This document shows positions 35,727 through 48,579 of a stretch of DNA of 64,000 nucleotides, piece after piece; the first letter of the stretch is position 1; every line of letters starts with the position of its first letter. The position numbers and the translations under genes were made by a program. The stretch comes from Bacteroidales bacterium (GTDB lineage: Bacteria > Bacteroidota > Bacteroidia > Bacteroidales > UBA932), in contig JAFRQH010000010.1 in the NCBI GenBank assembly GCA_017428725.1, positions 1 through 64,000 of the forward strand. The letters are read 5' to 3'. Below the pieces are notes generated by a model, which was not told where the DNA came from, ran no database searches, and saw only the letters and a program-made list of their open reading frames with translations.

Positions 35727-36761
35727 ATGATCCTTTTCGAAAGCGACTACCTGGAGGGCTGCCATCCGGCGATCTTGAAAGCCTTGCAGGATACGAATTA
35801 CGAGCAGACGCTCGGATACGGCGAAGATTCCCATTGCGCCCGGGCCGCGGATATGATCCGCTATGTGTTCGATGCCCCCGATGCCTCCGTGCATTTCCTC
35901 GTGGGCGGCACGCAGGCCAACGCCACCGTCATCTCCTCCATCCTGAAACCCTATCAGGGCGTGGTCTGCGCCGAGAGCGGCCACATCCACGTCCACGAGA
36001 CCGGCGCCGTGGAGCACACCGGCCACAAGGTGCTGGCCCTGCCCGCCCGCGACGGCAAGATCACTGCGGAGCAGATCCTCTCCTTCGTGCAGGCGCACCA
36101 CAGCGACTTCAGCCGCGAGCATATGGTCCAGCCCGGGATGGTCTACCTGTCCTTCCCCACCGAGCTCGGCACCTTGTATACCAAGGAGGAGCTGCTGGCC
36201 ATCCGCCAGGTCTGCCGCGACTGGGAGATGCCCCTCTTCATCGACGGAGCGCGCCTGGGCTACGGCCTGGAAGCCTCCGGCTGCAACGTCCTGCCCAAGG
36301 ACCTGCCCAAGATCGCAGATGTCTTCTACATCGGCGGGACCAAGCAGGGCGCCCTGTTCGGCGAGGCCATCGTCTTCAGCAACCCCGCCCTCGCCCAGGA
36401 CTTCCGCTACAACATCAAGCAGAACGGCGGGATGCTCGCCAAGGGCCGCCTCCTGGGCATCCAGTTCGAGACCCTGATGAACGAAGGGCTCTACTTCAAG
36501 CTCGCCCGCCACGCCGACCGGCTGGCCGACCGCGTGCGCGACGCCTTCCGCGCCAAGGGCTTCCCTTTCCTGGTCGAGAACACGACAAACCAGGTCTTCC
36601 CGATCCTGCCCAAATCTGCCATCGAACAGCTCTCCGCCGAATTCGGCTTCGAGCGATGGCAGGGCGTGGACGAGGAGCACGATGGGGTGCGCTTCTGTAC
36701 CAGCTGGGCCACGCCGGAGAGCGCCGTCAGGGCGTTGGAGGCTGCGGTCCGCAAGCTGTAA
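35727..36761 (+). CDS. Low-specificity L-threonine aldolase family protein
   Basis: A 344-residue PLP enzyme of fold type I. The phosphate-binding GGTQANAT, the His stacking on PLP in SGHIHVHETGA, Asp173 in FIDGARLG and the Schiff-base Lys206 in YIGGTKQGALFG are present. It splits L-threonine or allo-threonine into glycine and acetaldehyde, or acts on another beta-hydroxy amino acid. The ATG at 35727 gives the standard family N-terminus. The 3' end, including the last 15 codons and the stop, is part of an exact 72-bp tandem duplication before trpB2. Confidence 0.9.
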   Translation: MILFESDYLEGCHPAILKALQDTNYEQTLGYGEDSHCARAADMIRYVFDAPDASVHFLVGGTQANATVISSILKPYQGVVCAESGHIHVHETGAVEHTGHKVLALPARDGKITAEQILSFVQAHHSDFSREHMVQPGMVYLSFPTELGTLYTKEELLAIRQVCRDWEMPLFIDGARLGYGLEASGCNVLPKDLPKIADVFYIGGTKQGALFGEAIVFSNPALAQDFRYNIKQNGGMLAKGRLLGIQFETLMNEGLYFKLARHADRLADRVRDAFRAKGFPFLVENTTNQVFPILPKSAIEQLSAEFGFERWQGVDEEHDGVRFCTSWATPESAVRALEAAVRKL

Positions 36762-36859
36762 CGACAAAGAATTATTAATCATTATTAGGAGAGCGCCGTC
36801 AGGGCGTTGGAGGCTGCGGTCCGCAAGCTGTAACGACAAAGAATTATTAATCATTATTA
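36716..36859 (+). repeat. Exact 72-bp tandem duplication over the aldolase 3' end and the trpB2 leader
   Basis: Bases 36716-36787 and 36788-36859 are identical by eye. Each copy holds the last 46 bases of the aldolase gene (including TAA) and the AT-rich segment ending ATTAATCATTATTA. The second copy carries an untranslated remnant of the aldolase end directly before the trpB2 start at 36867. Perfect identity suggests a recent event, or an assembly artefact. Confidence 0.95.
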
Positions 36860-36866
36860 CCAGAAT

Positions 36867-38180
36867 ATGAAACAGAAAAGATTCATCCTCCCCGAGAGTG
36901 AAATCCCTACCCAGTGGTACAACATCCAGGCTGACATGGTCAACAAGCCGCAGCCGATGATCCACCCGGGTACCAAGCAGCCCATCAAGGCCGAAGACCT
37001 CTATCCCCTCTTCGCCCAGGAATGCGCCAACCAGGAAGTCAACCAGACCGACCGTTGGATCGACATCCCCGAGGATGTCCGTGAGAAATACGCCTACTAC
37101 CGCTGTACGCCGCTCGTGCGTGCCTACGGCCTCGAGGAGGCCCTCGGCACCCCGGCGCACATCTATTTCAAGAACGAGAGCGTCAACCCGCTGGGCTCCC
37201 ACAAGCTCAACTCCGCCATCCCGCAGGCCTACTACTGCAAGCAGCAGGGCGTGACCAACGTCACCACGGAGACGGGCGCCGGCCAGTGGGGCGCCGCCCT
37301 CTCCTACGCCGCCAAGCTCTATGGTCTGGACTGCGCCGTCTACCAGGTCAAGATCAGCTATGAGCAGAAGCCCTACCGCCGCTCCATCATGCAGGTCTTC
37401 GACGCGCTCGTGACTCCGTCGCCGTCGATGTCCACCCGCGCCGGCAAGGACATCCTGACCAAGGATCCCAACCACCAGGGCTCACTCGGCACCGCCATCT
37501 CCGAGGCCGTGGAGCTCGCGATGACCACGCCGAACTGCAAATACCTGCTCGGTTCCGTACTCAGCCACGTCTGCCTGCACCAGACCGTCATCGGCCTGGA
37601 GGCCGAAAAGCAGATGGCGATGGCCGGCGAATACCCCGACATCGTGATCGGCTGCTTCGGCGGCGGCTCCAACTTCAGCGGCATCTCCTTCCCGTTCCTG
37701 CGCCACAACCTCCTCGACGGCAAGAAGACACGCTTCATCGCCGCCGAGCCGGCATCCTGCCCCAAGCTCACCAAAGGCGAATTCATGTATGACTTCGGAG
37801 ACGAGACGGGCCTGACCCCGCTCATCCCGATGTTCTCCCTGGGCCACGACTTCCGTCCGGCCAACATCCACGCCGGCGGCCTGCGCTACCACGGCGCCGG
37901 GGCCATCGTCTCCCAGCTGCTGAAGGACGGCCTGATGGAGGCCGTGGACATCCGCCAACTCGACTCCTTCGCCGCCGGCGTCCTGTTCGCCAAGGCCGAA
38001 GGCATCGTCCCCGCCCCGGAGTCCTGCCACGCCATCGCCGCCACCATCGCCGAGGCCAACAAATGCAAGGAGACCGGCGAGGCCAAGACCATCCTGTTCA
38101 ACCTCTCCGGCCACGGTCTCGTGGACATGAGCGCCTACGACCAGTACATCGCCGGCACGCTGGCCAACACCGGAGACTAG
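36867..38180 (+). CDS. Tryptophan synthase beta-like protein, TrpB2 type
   Basis: A 437-residue PLP enzyme. NPLGSHKLNSA contains the Schiff-base Lys113, and GCFGGGSNFSG binds the PLP phosphate. Length and sequence are those of the TrpB2 group (about 430-455) rather than TrpB1 (about 395). No trpA is present, which fits a stand-alone TrpB2 that salvages indole with serine or phosphoserine. It follows the threonine aldolase in the same direction with no promoter-like TAnnTTTG between, so it is probably co-transcribed. Confidence 0.92.
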   Translation: MKQKRFILPESEIPTQWYNIQADMVNKPQPMIHPGTKQPIKAEDLYPLFAQECANQEVNQTDRWIDIPEDVREKYAYYRCTPLVRAYGLEEALGTPAHIYFKNESVNPLGSHKLNSAIPQAYYCKQQGVTNVTTETGAGQWGAALSYAAKLYGLDCAVYQVKISYEQKPYRRSIMQVFDALVTPSPSMSTRAGKDILTKDPNHQGSLGTAISEAVELAMTTPNCKYLLGSVLSHVCLHQTVIGLEAEKQMAMAGEYPDIVIGCFGGGSNFSGISFPFLRHNLLDGKKTRFIAAEPASCPKLTKGEFMYDFGDETGLTPLIPMFSLGHDFRPANIHAGGLRYHGAGAIVSQLLKDGLMEAVDIRQLDSFAAGVLFAKAEGIVPAPESCHAIAATIAEANKCKETGEAKTILFNLSGHGLVDMSAYDQYIAGTLANTGD

Positions 38181-38193
38181 AGGCCGAAACACT

Positions 38194-38394
38194 ATGCGAG
38201 TCAAAGTCAACCGGACGGATTTGGACCTTTTCGAAGGGGCCCAGGTCCGTCACGCGCTTCTGCGGTATTTCGTCAGGCGCAAGTACGACCTCAAACTGGT
38301 GGAGCAGACGCCCGTTTTCGACGCCTATGGCCACAGTCTCGACCTGGACGCCCCCCTGCACGACGGGATGATCCTCAAATGCAAAGTCAGATAA
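38194..38394 (+). CDS. Small uncharacterised protein, possibly beta-grasp (ThiS/TGS-like)
   Basis: A 66-residue protein between trpB2 (13-nt gap) and the 5'-nucleotidase gene (10-nt gap), so part of the same operon. The order short beta strand, LFEGAQVRHALLRYF helix, and a closing LHDGMILKCKV hairpin resembles ubiquitin-like beta-grasp domains such as ThiS, MoaD or TGS. There is no C-terminal Gly-Gly, so a sulfur-carrier role is unlikely. I cannot name the family; the assignment is by pattern only. Confidence 0.7.
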   Translation: MRVKVNRTDLDLFEGAQVRHALLRYFVRRKYDLKLVEQTPVFDAYGHSLDLDAPLHDGMILKCKVR

Positions 38395-38404
38395 AGCCTG
38401 CAAG

Positions 38405-39838
38405 ATGAGAAGAAAACTGCCGCTCCTGCTGTCCGCCGCGTGCATGGTCTGCACCCTGGCCGGCGCCCAGCCCAAAGAGGTGCATATCATCTCCACCAAC
38501 GATATGCACGCCAACATCCAGGCCTTCCCGCAACTGGCCGCCATCGTGGACAGCATGCGTGCCGTCCACCCCGGACTGCTCGTGATCTCCGCCGGAGACA
38601 ACCGCACCGGAGAGCCGCTCAACGACCTCTATGAGATCCCGGCCTATCCGATGGTCGCCCTGATGAACCAGGTCGGTTTCGACCTCACCACCCTGGGCAA
38701 CCACGAGTTCGACTCCGGCCAGGCCGGACTGGCCAGGCTGATCTCCCTGTCCAACTTCGACTATGTATGCGCCAACGTCCACCCGGATCCCAAATGGGGG
38801 ATGCACCTATCTCCCTACAAGATGCTCTTCGTGGACGGCGTCAAGGTCGGAGTCGTCGGCGCCGTGCAGCTCGGCACGGCCGGGCATCCGGACTCCCACC
38901 CCGACAACTGCGTGGACATCGCTTTCACCCCCGTCCTGGAGACGGTGCAGCAGTACAAGTGGCTGCGCGACCAGTGCGACGTGGTGATCTTCCTCTCCCA
39001 CCTTGGCTATGACGACGACGTCAAGATCTCCGCGGACCTGCCGTGGGTGGACCTCATCATCGGCGGCCACTCCCACACCCAGGTCAAGGGCGGGGAGATC
39101 CACAACGGCGTGATGATCACCCAGGACAGCAACAAACTCAAGAACGTCACCCACACCACGCTGACCGTGGAGAACGGGCGCGTGACCGGCCGCAAGGCGG
39201 AGCTCATCAACGTGACCAACTTCCCCGCGAAGAACAAGATCGTGGAGGAACTGACCCGCTACTTCTGCGACAATCCCGCCTTCGAGCGCGTGCTCTGCCA
39301 GCTGGAGAAACCCGTCAGCGCCTACGAAGAGCTCGGCTGCCTGATGACCGACGCCTGGCGCGCCGAGACGGGCTCCGACGTGGCCTTCACCAACGCCGGC
39401 GGCATCCGCTTCGACTCGCTGCCCGCCGGACCGTTCACGGTCAGCGACGTGCTGCGCCTCGACCCCTTCGGCAATGAGGCGGTCGAACTGACCCTGACGG
39501 GCAAGGAGCTCAAGGAGATGCTCATCGCCTGCGCCAACGCCGACGAATTCCGTTTCCCGAGCGTCAGCGGCATCGTCTGCAACGTGGTCCGGGACAAGAA
39601 GCGTCCCGAGACGATCAAGGACGTGGCCATCACCTTCCCCGACGGCGTCAAGTTCGACCTCAAGAGGCTCTACAAGGTCGTCACGAACAGCTACTCCGCC
39701 GCCATCGCGGACTCCCCCCGCCAGGACCAGGGCCACGGGCTCAACCGCACCACCGCCTCGCTGATCCAGGACTACCTGGAGCACCAGGGCCGCGTGGATT
39801 ACGCCGGCAAGTGCCGGATTTTCGAGACCAAGAAATAA
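38405..39838 (+). CDS. Secreted 5'-nucleotidase/metallophosphatase (UshA family)
   Basis: A 477-residue two-domain phosphohydrolase with a signal peptide (about 1-21). Metal motifs NDMH, SAGDN, GNHEFD and GGHSHTQ mark the calcineurin-like domain (about 25-260). The C-terminal substrate domain (about 290-460) includes FTNAGGIR, which binds the nucleotide. It would release phosphate from nucleotides in the periplasm. It ends the plus-strand operon and is followed by a strong terminator. Confidence 0.93.
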   Translation: MRRKLPLLLSAACMVCTLAGAQPKEVHIISTNDMHANIQAFPQLAAIVDSMRAVHPGLLVISAGDNRTGEPLNDLYEIPAYPMVALMNQVGFDLTTLGNHEFDSGQAGLARLISLSNFDYVCANVHPDPKWGMHLSPYKMLFVDGVKVGVVGAVQLGTAGHPDSHPDNCVDIAFTPVLETVQQYKWLRDQCDVVIFLSHLGYDDDVKISADLPWVDLIIGGHSHTQVKGGEIHNGVMITQDSNKLKNVTHTTLTVENGRVTGRKAELINVTNFPAKNKIVEELTRYFCDNPAFERVLCQLEKPVSAYEELGCLMTDAWRAETGSDVAFTNAGGIRFDSLPAGPFTVSDVLRLDPFGNEAVELTLTGKELKEMLIACANADEFRFPSVSGIVCNVVRDKKRPETIKDVAITFPDGVKFDLKRLYKVVTNSYSAAIADSPRQDQGHGLNRTTASLIQDYLEHQGRVDYAGKCRIFETKK

Positions 39839-39872
39839 AAGGAAAGCGGCCCGCTCGGGCCGCTTTCCTTTT
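39837..39872. terminator. Terminator after the 5'-nucleotidase gene
   Basis: Sixteen-base perfect arms (39837-39852, 39857-39872; core GGAAAGCGGCCC) with a 4-base loop, overlapping the stop codon by two bases and flanked by A and T runs. It serves the plus strand and also the convergent phosphofructokinase gene. Confidence 0.9.
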
Positions 39873-39886
39873 AATATTGCTGGACT

Positions 39887-41116
39887 TTACCAGTTCAGGA
39901 CCTTCTTGAAGTCGTAGGCTTCCGGATCGGGGACGAACTTCTTGGCCGCCTCGTAGTCTGCCGGGGTGATGTAGTGGCAGATGTGGCTGAAGTAGTTCTG
40001 CGCGGTGCCGCCGTAGATGTCCACGCGGCGCGGCGGAATCTTGCCCTCCTCGTTCTGCAGGTCGTGCAGGTAGAGCGGCTTGGCCTCGCCGAAGGCGTTG
40101 ACGTAGACCATGCAGCCGGTCTCGCCCTTCTTGAAGAGCTCGAAGACACCCATTGCGAGTTCGGAGCAGTAGGTCAGGTCGTAGCCGATCGGATCCTGGC
40201 AGCGGACGTCGTAGCCGATCTCCACGGGGCGGGTCTTGGCCTTGAAGCCGATCTTCTTCATCTCCTTCTCCAGCAGCTCGTTGAAGAGGACCGCCTTGGA
40301 GATCTTGCCGAGCTCGGGATGGCCGTGCTCGTCATAGGTCATGCTCACGCCGGCGGCCTTGATGTCCTCGGGGGCGAGGTCGTGGAAGACGCCTTCGGCG
40401 ACCACCACCGTGCCGTAAGGGATGCCCATCAGGCGGCGCTTGATGATGGTGGAGAGGGTGAGCTTGATGATCTTGTCGATGGTGATGGAGGTCTTGTTGA
40501 ACATCTCCGGGATGATCGTCATCGGGGCGTGCGTAGCCTCGCCGATGCCAAGGGCGAGGTGTCCGGCGCTGCGGCCCATCGCACTGATGAGCAGCCAGTT
40601 GCCGGAGGTGCGGGCGTCCTCGTACACGGTGCGGGCGATGTGCGCGCCCTCATCCTTGGCGGAGTTGAAGCCGAAGGTCGGCGTGTTGTCGGGCAGCGGG
40701 AGGTCGTTGTCGATCGTCTTAGGGACGTGGATATTGGCGATGGGGTATTTCTTGTTCTCCAGGAACTTCGCGATGCGGTTGGCGGTGGAGGCGGTGTCGT
40801 CGCCGCCGACGGTCACCAGGAGCTTGATGTTGTTGTCGGTGAACAGGGACAGGTTGAAATTCTTCTCGAAATCCTCGTCCGTGGGCTTGAAGCGGCTCAT
40901 CTGGAGGTAGGAACCGCCGCGGTTGAAGTAGGCATCAGCCTTGAAGAAGTCGAGGTCTTCGGTGCGCGGAGTTTTGCTGAACAGGCCGCTGTAGCCGCCG
41001 TGGAGGCCGATGACACGATAACCGCCGGCCAGGAAGGTCTTGGCCACGGAGCACACGACGGTGTTCATGCCCGGAGCCGGGCCGCCGCCGCAAAGGATGA
41101 TGATGGAATCTTTCAT
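39887..41116 (-). CDS. Pyrophosphate-type 6-phosphofructokinase
   Basis: A 409-residue phosphofructokinase. The N-terminus reads CGGGPAPGMN. GGDDT (Asp107 where ATP enzymes have Gly) and PKTIDND (Lys133 where ATP enzymes have Gly) are the known marks of PPi-dependent enzymes. It should interconvert fructose 6-phosphate and fructose 1,6-bisphosphate with pyrophosphate. The start at 41116 is fixed by the conserved N-terminus; an in-frame ATG at 41233 is upstream of the promoter. Together with pfkA it gives the cell two routes at this step. Confidence 0.94.
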   Translation of the reverse strand: MKDSIIILCGGGPAPGMNTVVCSVAKTFLAGGYRVIGLHGGYSGLFSKTPRTEDLDFFKADAYFNRGGSYLQMSRFKPTDEDFEKNFNLSLFTDNNIKLLVTVGGDDTASTANRIAKFLENKKYPIANIHVPKTIDNDLPLPDNTPTFGFNSAKDEGAHIARTVYEDARTSGNWLLISAMGRSAGHLALGIGEATHAPMTIIPEMFNKTSITIDKIIKLTLSTIIKRRLMGIPYGTVVVAEGVFHDLAPEDIKAAGVSMTYDEHGHPELGKISKAVLFNELLEKEMKKIGFKAKTRPVEIGYDVRCQDPIGYDLTYCSELAMGVFELFKKGETGCMVYVNAFGEAKPLYLHDLQNEEGKIPPRRVDIYGGTAQNYFSHICHYITPADYEAAKKFVPDPEAYDFKKVLNW

Positions 41117-41472
41117 TTTGTTGCTATAACTAACTGTTGGATTTTCAGGAAATCTTGCGAATTTACATATTTTCTCCCGGATAAACAAAAATAGACCGGG
41201 GATGCAAGCACGCAGCCGCATCCCCGGGATCAAACTTATGGCCGATAAACCTTCTGATAGCGCTGGCCATCACGATGGAGGCGCAGATGCGAAAGATACA
41301 GGAGCGACCGATGAACTGCAACATCGAGCACACCTTCTACCTCAAAGATTGTTCCGGTGAAGAAGAATATGCCATCGTTTCACTGATGCGCTCTAAAGAC
41401 ATTCCTTTCGCCGGATGGGTCGTGTTTTCCGTCTTTGGTGCAAAGCCGCAGCTCGGACGGGAGATGATCCCG
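41117..41472. other. 356-bp gap with no supported gene
   Basis: Contains a promoter-like TATTTTTG (minus, 41186-41193) for the phosphofructokinase gene, and a hairpin with 10-base arms CCGGGGATGC/GCATCCCCGG (41196-41205, 41218-41227) followed on the minus strand by CTATTTTTG, which may terminate the small-lipoprotein transcript. From 41290 to 41470 base and codon use is less GC-rich than the neighbours; a plus-strand frame from 41311 reads on into the antisense of the lipoprotein and is not accepted as a gene. Confidence 0.5.
41186..41193 (-). promoter_or_regulatory. -7 element of the PPi-type phosphofructokinase gene
   Basis: Minus-strand TATTTTTG, 69 nt before the ATG at 41116 and directly after the hairpin at 41196-41227. 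Confidence 0.45.
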
Positions 41473-41835
41473 TTACAGATTGCCTTTCAGGAAATCCTCC
41501 ACACGATTGGGGTCCACCTCGACCTCTTCGACAGGCGGCCTTTCGGTCAGGACGGGCGTATTCGCCTCGAGTTCACGGAATCTCGCCAGGTTTTCCTTCA
41601 TCTCCCGGACCTCATCGCGGGACATGGTGATCCTCTTCTTCTTAAAATCGTTCATAAAGCGGTCGCAGGTCGCGTTCGCCTCTGCCCAGTCCTCAGCGGT
41701 ATATCCGGGACAGCGGGCTTCGACTTCGTTCACGAAAATGCGGAAAGTGGCCGAGAGGGAGACTGGGCTGCAGGAAGAAAGGCCCAGCAGGACGGCGGCC
41801 ATTACCGTCAGGGCAAGGAGGGTTGACTTTTTCAT
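41473..41835 (-). CDS. Small lipoprotein of unknown function
   Basis: A 120-residue lipoprotein: signal and lipobox GLSSC (Cys22), then a helical, charged domain (about 30-95) with two further Cys (Cys42 and Cys56) and a Glu/Pro-rich end. I do not recognise the family. It lies downstream of the LytTR regulator gene on the same strand with a 47-nt AT-rich gap, so it may be a separate unit or a late gene of that operon. Confidence 0.75.
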   Translation of the reverse strand: MKKSTLLALTVMAAVLLGLSSCSPVSLSATFRIFVNEVEARCPGYTAEDWAEANATCDRFMNDFKKKRITMSRDEVREMKENLARFRELEANTPVLTERPPVEEVEVDPNRVEDFLKGNL

Positions 41836-41882
41836 ATCACGAAACTATAAAAAAATGATGAAAAACGGAATCAGGGAATGTC

Positions 41883-42626
41883 CTATCGCAACATCCGTTG
41901 CGACAGGTACTGCTCGAATGAAGGCTTATAAGCGTCGGAAACGTGTACGAGCGTGTCGCCCATGGAGATGTCATAGGAGCCGCCGATGGAGTCGATCTTG
42001 TCCAGGGAGACGATGAAGGAGCGGTGTACCCGCATGAAGGAGGCGGCGGGGAGCAGCTCCTCCACGGCCTTCATCGTGATGTGGGTCACGATGGGCTGGC
42101 GCTCGGAGCACAGGTGCAGCAGGACGTAATCCTTCATCCCCTCCACGTAGCGGATGTCGGAGAACTCCACCTTGCGGAACTGTCCGTCGGACTTGACGAA
42201 GACGGAGGTCTTGCCGTCGTGCGGGTCGAGGGTCGCCTGCGGGGCCTTGGCGGCCGCCTCCAGCAGCTCGAACCAGCGCAGCGCCTTCTCCGCGGCCTCG
42301 AGGAACTTCTGGTAGCGGATGGGCTTGAGCAGGAAGTCCAGCGCGGACACTTCGTAGCTGTCGAAGGCGTATTGCTTGAAGGCGGTGGTGAAGACGACCC
42401 GTGTCTGCGGGGGCACCATCCGCGAGAGCTCCATCCCGTTGAGGTCTGGCATCTGGATGTCCAGGAAGGCCAGCTGGGGCTGCCGGTCGCGGATGGCCTC
42501 CAGCGCCGCCACCGGGTCGGTGAACGACGCCTCCAACTCCAGGAAAGCGGTGCGGGAGATGTTGTTCTCCAGCATCTTGACGGCCAGGGGCTCGTCGTCG
42601 ACGACGATGCAGCGGAGCGGACTCAT
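41883..42626 (-). CDS. LytTR-family response regulator
   Basis: A 247-residue regulator. The receiver domain (about 1-120) has DDE near residues 10-12 and the phospho-acceptor Asp56 in FLDIQMPDLNG. The C-terminal LytTR DNA-binding domain (about 140-245) contains IRYVEGMKDYVLLH and FMRVHRSFIVSLDKI. It overlaps the kinase gene by four bases (42623-42626, ATGA). The likely target is the adjacent TonB-dependent receptor gene or this operon. Confidence 0.95.
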   Translation of the reverse strand: MSPLRCIVVDDEPLAVKMLENNISRTAFLELEASFTDPVAALEAIRDRQPQLAFLDIQMPDLNGMELSRMVPPQTRVVFTTAFKQYAFDSYEVSALDFLLKPIRYQKFLEAAEKALRWFELLEAAAKAPQATLDPHDGKTSVFVKSDGQFRKVEFSDIRYVEGMKDYVLLHLCSERQPIVTHITMKAVEELLPAASFMRVHRSFIVSLDKIDSIGGSYDISMGDTLVHVSDAYKPSFEQYLSQRMLR

Positions 42627-43687
42627 ACCAGCAGGTCCTTGAGGGTGAGCCGGACGGAATAGACCCCGTCCTGCGCGTGCTGTTCGTAGACATAGGCGTC
42701 CGGATAGATGAGCTCCAGGCGGCGCCGGAGGTTCTCGAGTCCGATGCCGGAGCCGATGTGGTCGGCGCCGCTCCTGTCGAACATGGAATTCTCGCAGCGG
42801 AAAGTCAGGTCGCGCCCCTCCGGGTGCAAACTGATGTGCACGAAAGAGTTCGTGCGGGCATTGACGCCGTGCTTGAAAGCGTTCTCTATCAAGGAGATGA
42901 ACAGCAGCGGGGCGATCTTGACATCCTTCGACGCCGGAAGCTCCCAGTCCGTCGTCACTTCCGTGAGCTCGTTGCAGCGCAGCTGCATCAGCTGGATGTA
43001 GTTGTCCATGAACTCCACCTCCCCCGCCAGCGGGACCTTGTCCGCTTCGGTCCCGTACAGGGCGTAGCGGAGCGTGTCGCTGAGCTGGCCGATGCTCTCC
43101 TGGGCCCGGTCCGGATCGATCTGGGTCAGGGAGGAGATGTTGTTGAGCGTATTGAACAGGAAATGCGGGTTGAGCTGGTTCTTGAGCCAGGTCAGCTCGG
43201 CCTCGGCCGTCTTGCGGCGCTCCTCCTGGAGCTGCAGCTGGATGTCGTTGGAGCGGACGATGAAGCGGATGCCGATGGCCAGGAACACGAACAGGACCTG
43301 GAAGAAGGCGGACGAGAGGAAGGAGACCAGGCGGAAGGCCCAGATGTCCCGCAGTTTGAACTGCTGGCGCACCGCTTCCGGGATCTCGAATTCCGTGGCG
43401 GGAGGCACCAGGATCCGGTAGTTGAGCAGTAGGATCAGGACGAGGTTGGCCACGATGAACCAGACGGTATGTTTGCGGAACAACAGTTTCGGAATCAGCA
43501 GGAAATAGTTGACCGCATAGATGACCAGCAGGGGGAGGATCATCGTCAGCGAACCCCGGAAGACCATCGTCGCGTACTGCACGTCTCCGGCCACGAGCCA
43601 GTTGACAAAGGCCGGGAGCATCAGGACGCAGGCCCAGACGAGGAGTTGCGCCAGGTTGAGGATGAGATGGTTGCGCTTACTGCCCAT
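42623..43687 (-). CDS. LytS-type sensor histidine kinase
   Basis: A 354-residue kinase with four predicted membrane helices (about 10-145), a short coiled coil, the His_kinase domain with His175 in QLNPHFLFNTLNN, and an ATPase domain whose GSGIGLENLRRRL box is clear. No periplasmic sensor domain is seen, so it probably senses through the membrane part. It pairs with the LytTR regulator that follows. Confidence 0.94.
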   Translation of the reverse strand: MGSKRNHLILNLAQLLVWACVLMLPAFVNWLVAGDVQYATMVFRGSLTMILPLLVIYAVNYFLLIPKLLFRKHTVWFIVANLVLILLLNYRILVPPATEFEIPEAVRQQFKLRDIWAFRLVSFLSSAFFQVLFVFLAIGIRFIVRSNDIQLQLQEERRKTAEAELTWLKNQLNPHFLFNTLNNISSLTQIDPDRAQESIGQLSDTLRYALYGTEADKVPLAGEVEFMDNYIQLMQLRCNELTEVTTDWELPASKDVKIAPLLFISLIENAFKHGVNARTNSFVHISLHPEGRDLTFRCENSMFDRSGADHIGSGIGLENLRRRLELIYPDAYVYEQHAQDGVYSVRLTLKDLLV

Positions 43688-43704
43688 AATGAATCCGCTT
43701 TTTG

Positions 43705-43712
43705 CAAAGATA
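43705..43712 (-). promoter_or_regulatory. -7 element of the LytS-LytTR operon
   Basis: Minus-strand TATCTTTG, 17 nt before the ATG at 43687, between the kinase gene and the end of the receptor gene. Confidence 0.55.
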
Positions 43713-43721
43713 GCAATTCTT

Positions 43722-48570
<4,849 letters not shown>

Positions 48571-48579
48571 ATACATAAG

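Noticed and set aside
36788..36833. Second copy of the threonine aldolase 3' end as a pseudogene
   Set aside because: Only 15 codons long and part of an exact tandem duplication; it is described as a repeat and not as a gene remnant with its own history.
36867..38180. Normal TrpB of a tryptophan biosynthesis operon
   Set aside because: The length and N-terminal sequence are of the TrpB2 type and no trpA or other trp genes are adjacent.
38194..38394. ThiS or MoaD sulfur carrier
   Set aside because: The protein ends KCKVR and lacks the C-terminal Gly-Gly needed for sulfur transfer; no thiF or moeB gene is nearby.
41163..41324. Minus-strand frame of 53 codons in the gap before the PPi-type phosphofructokinase
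   Set aside because: It runs through the terminator-like hairpin and the promoter element of the next gene, has no recognisable ribosome site and no recognisable sequence.
41275..41826. Plus-strand frame of 183 codons overlapping the small lipoprotein
   Set aside because: Its second half is exactly antisense to a minus-strand gene with a clear signal peptide and lipobox, and no promoter element precedes it.
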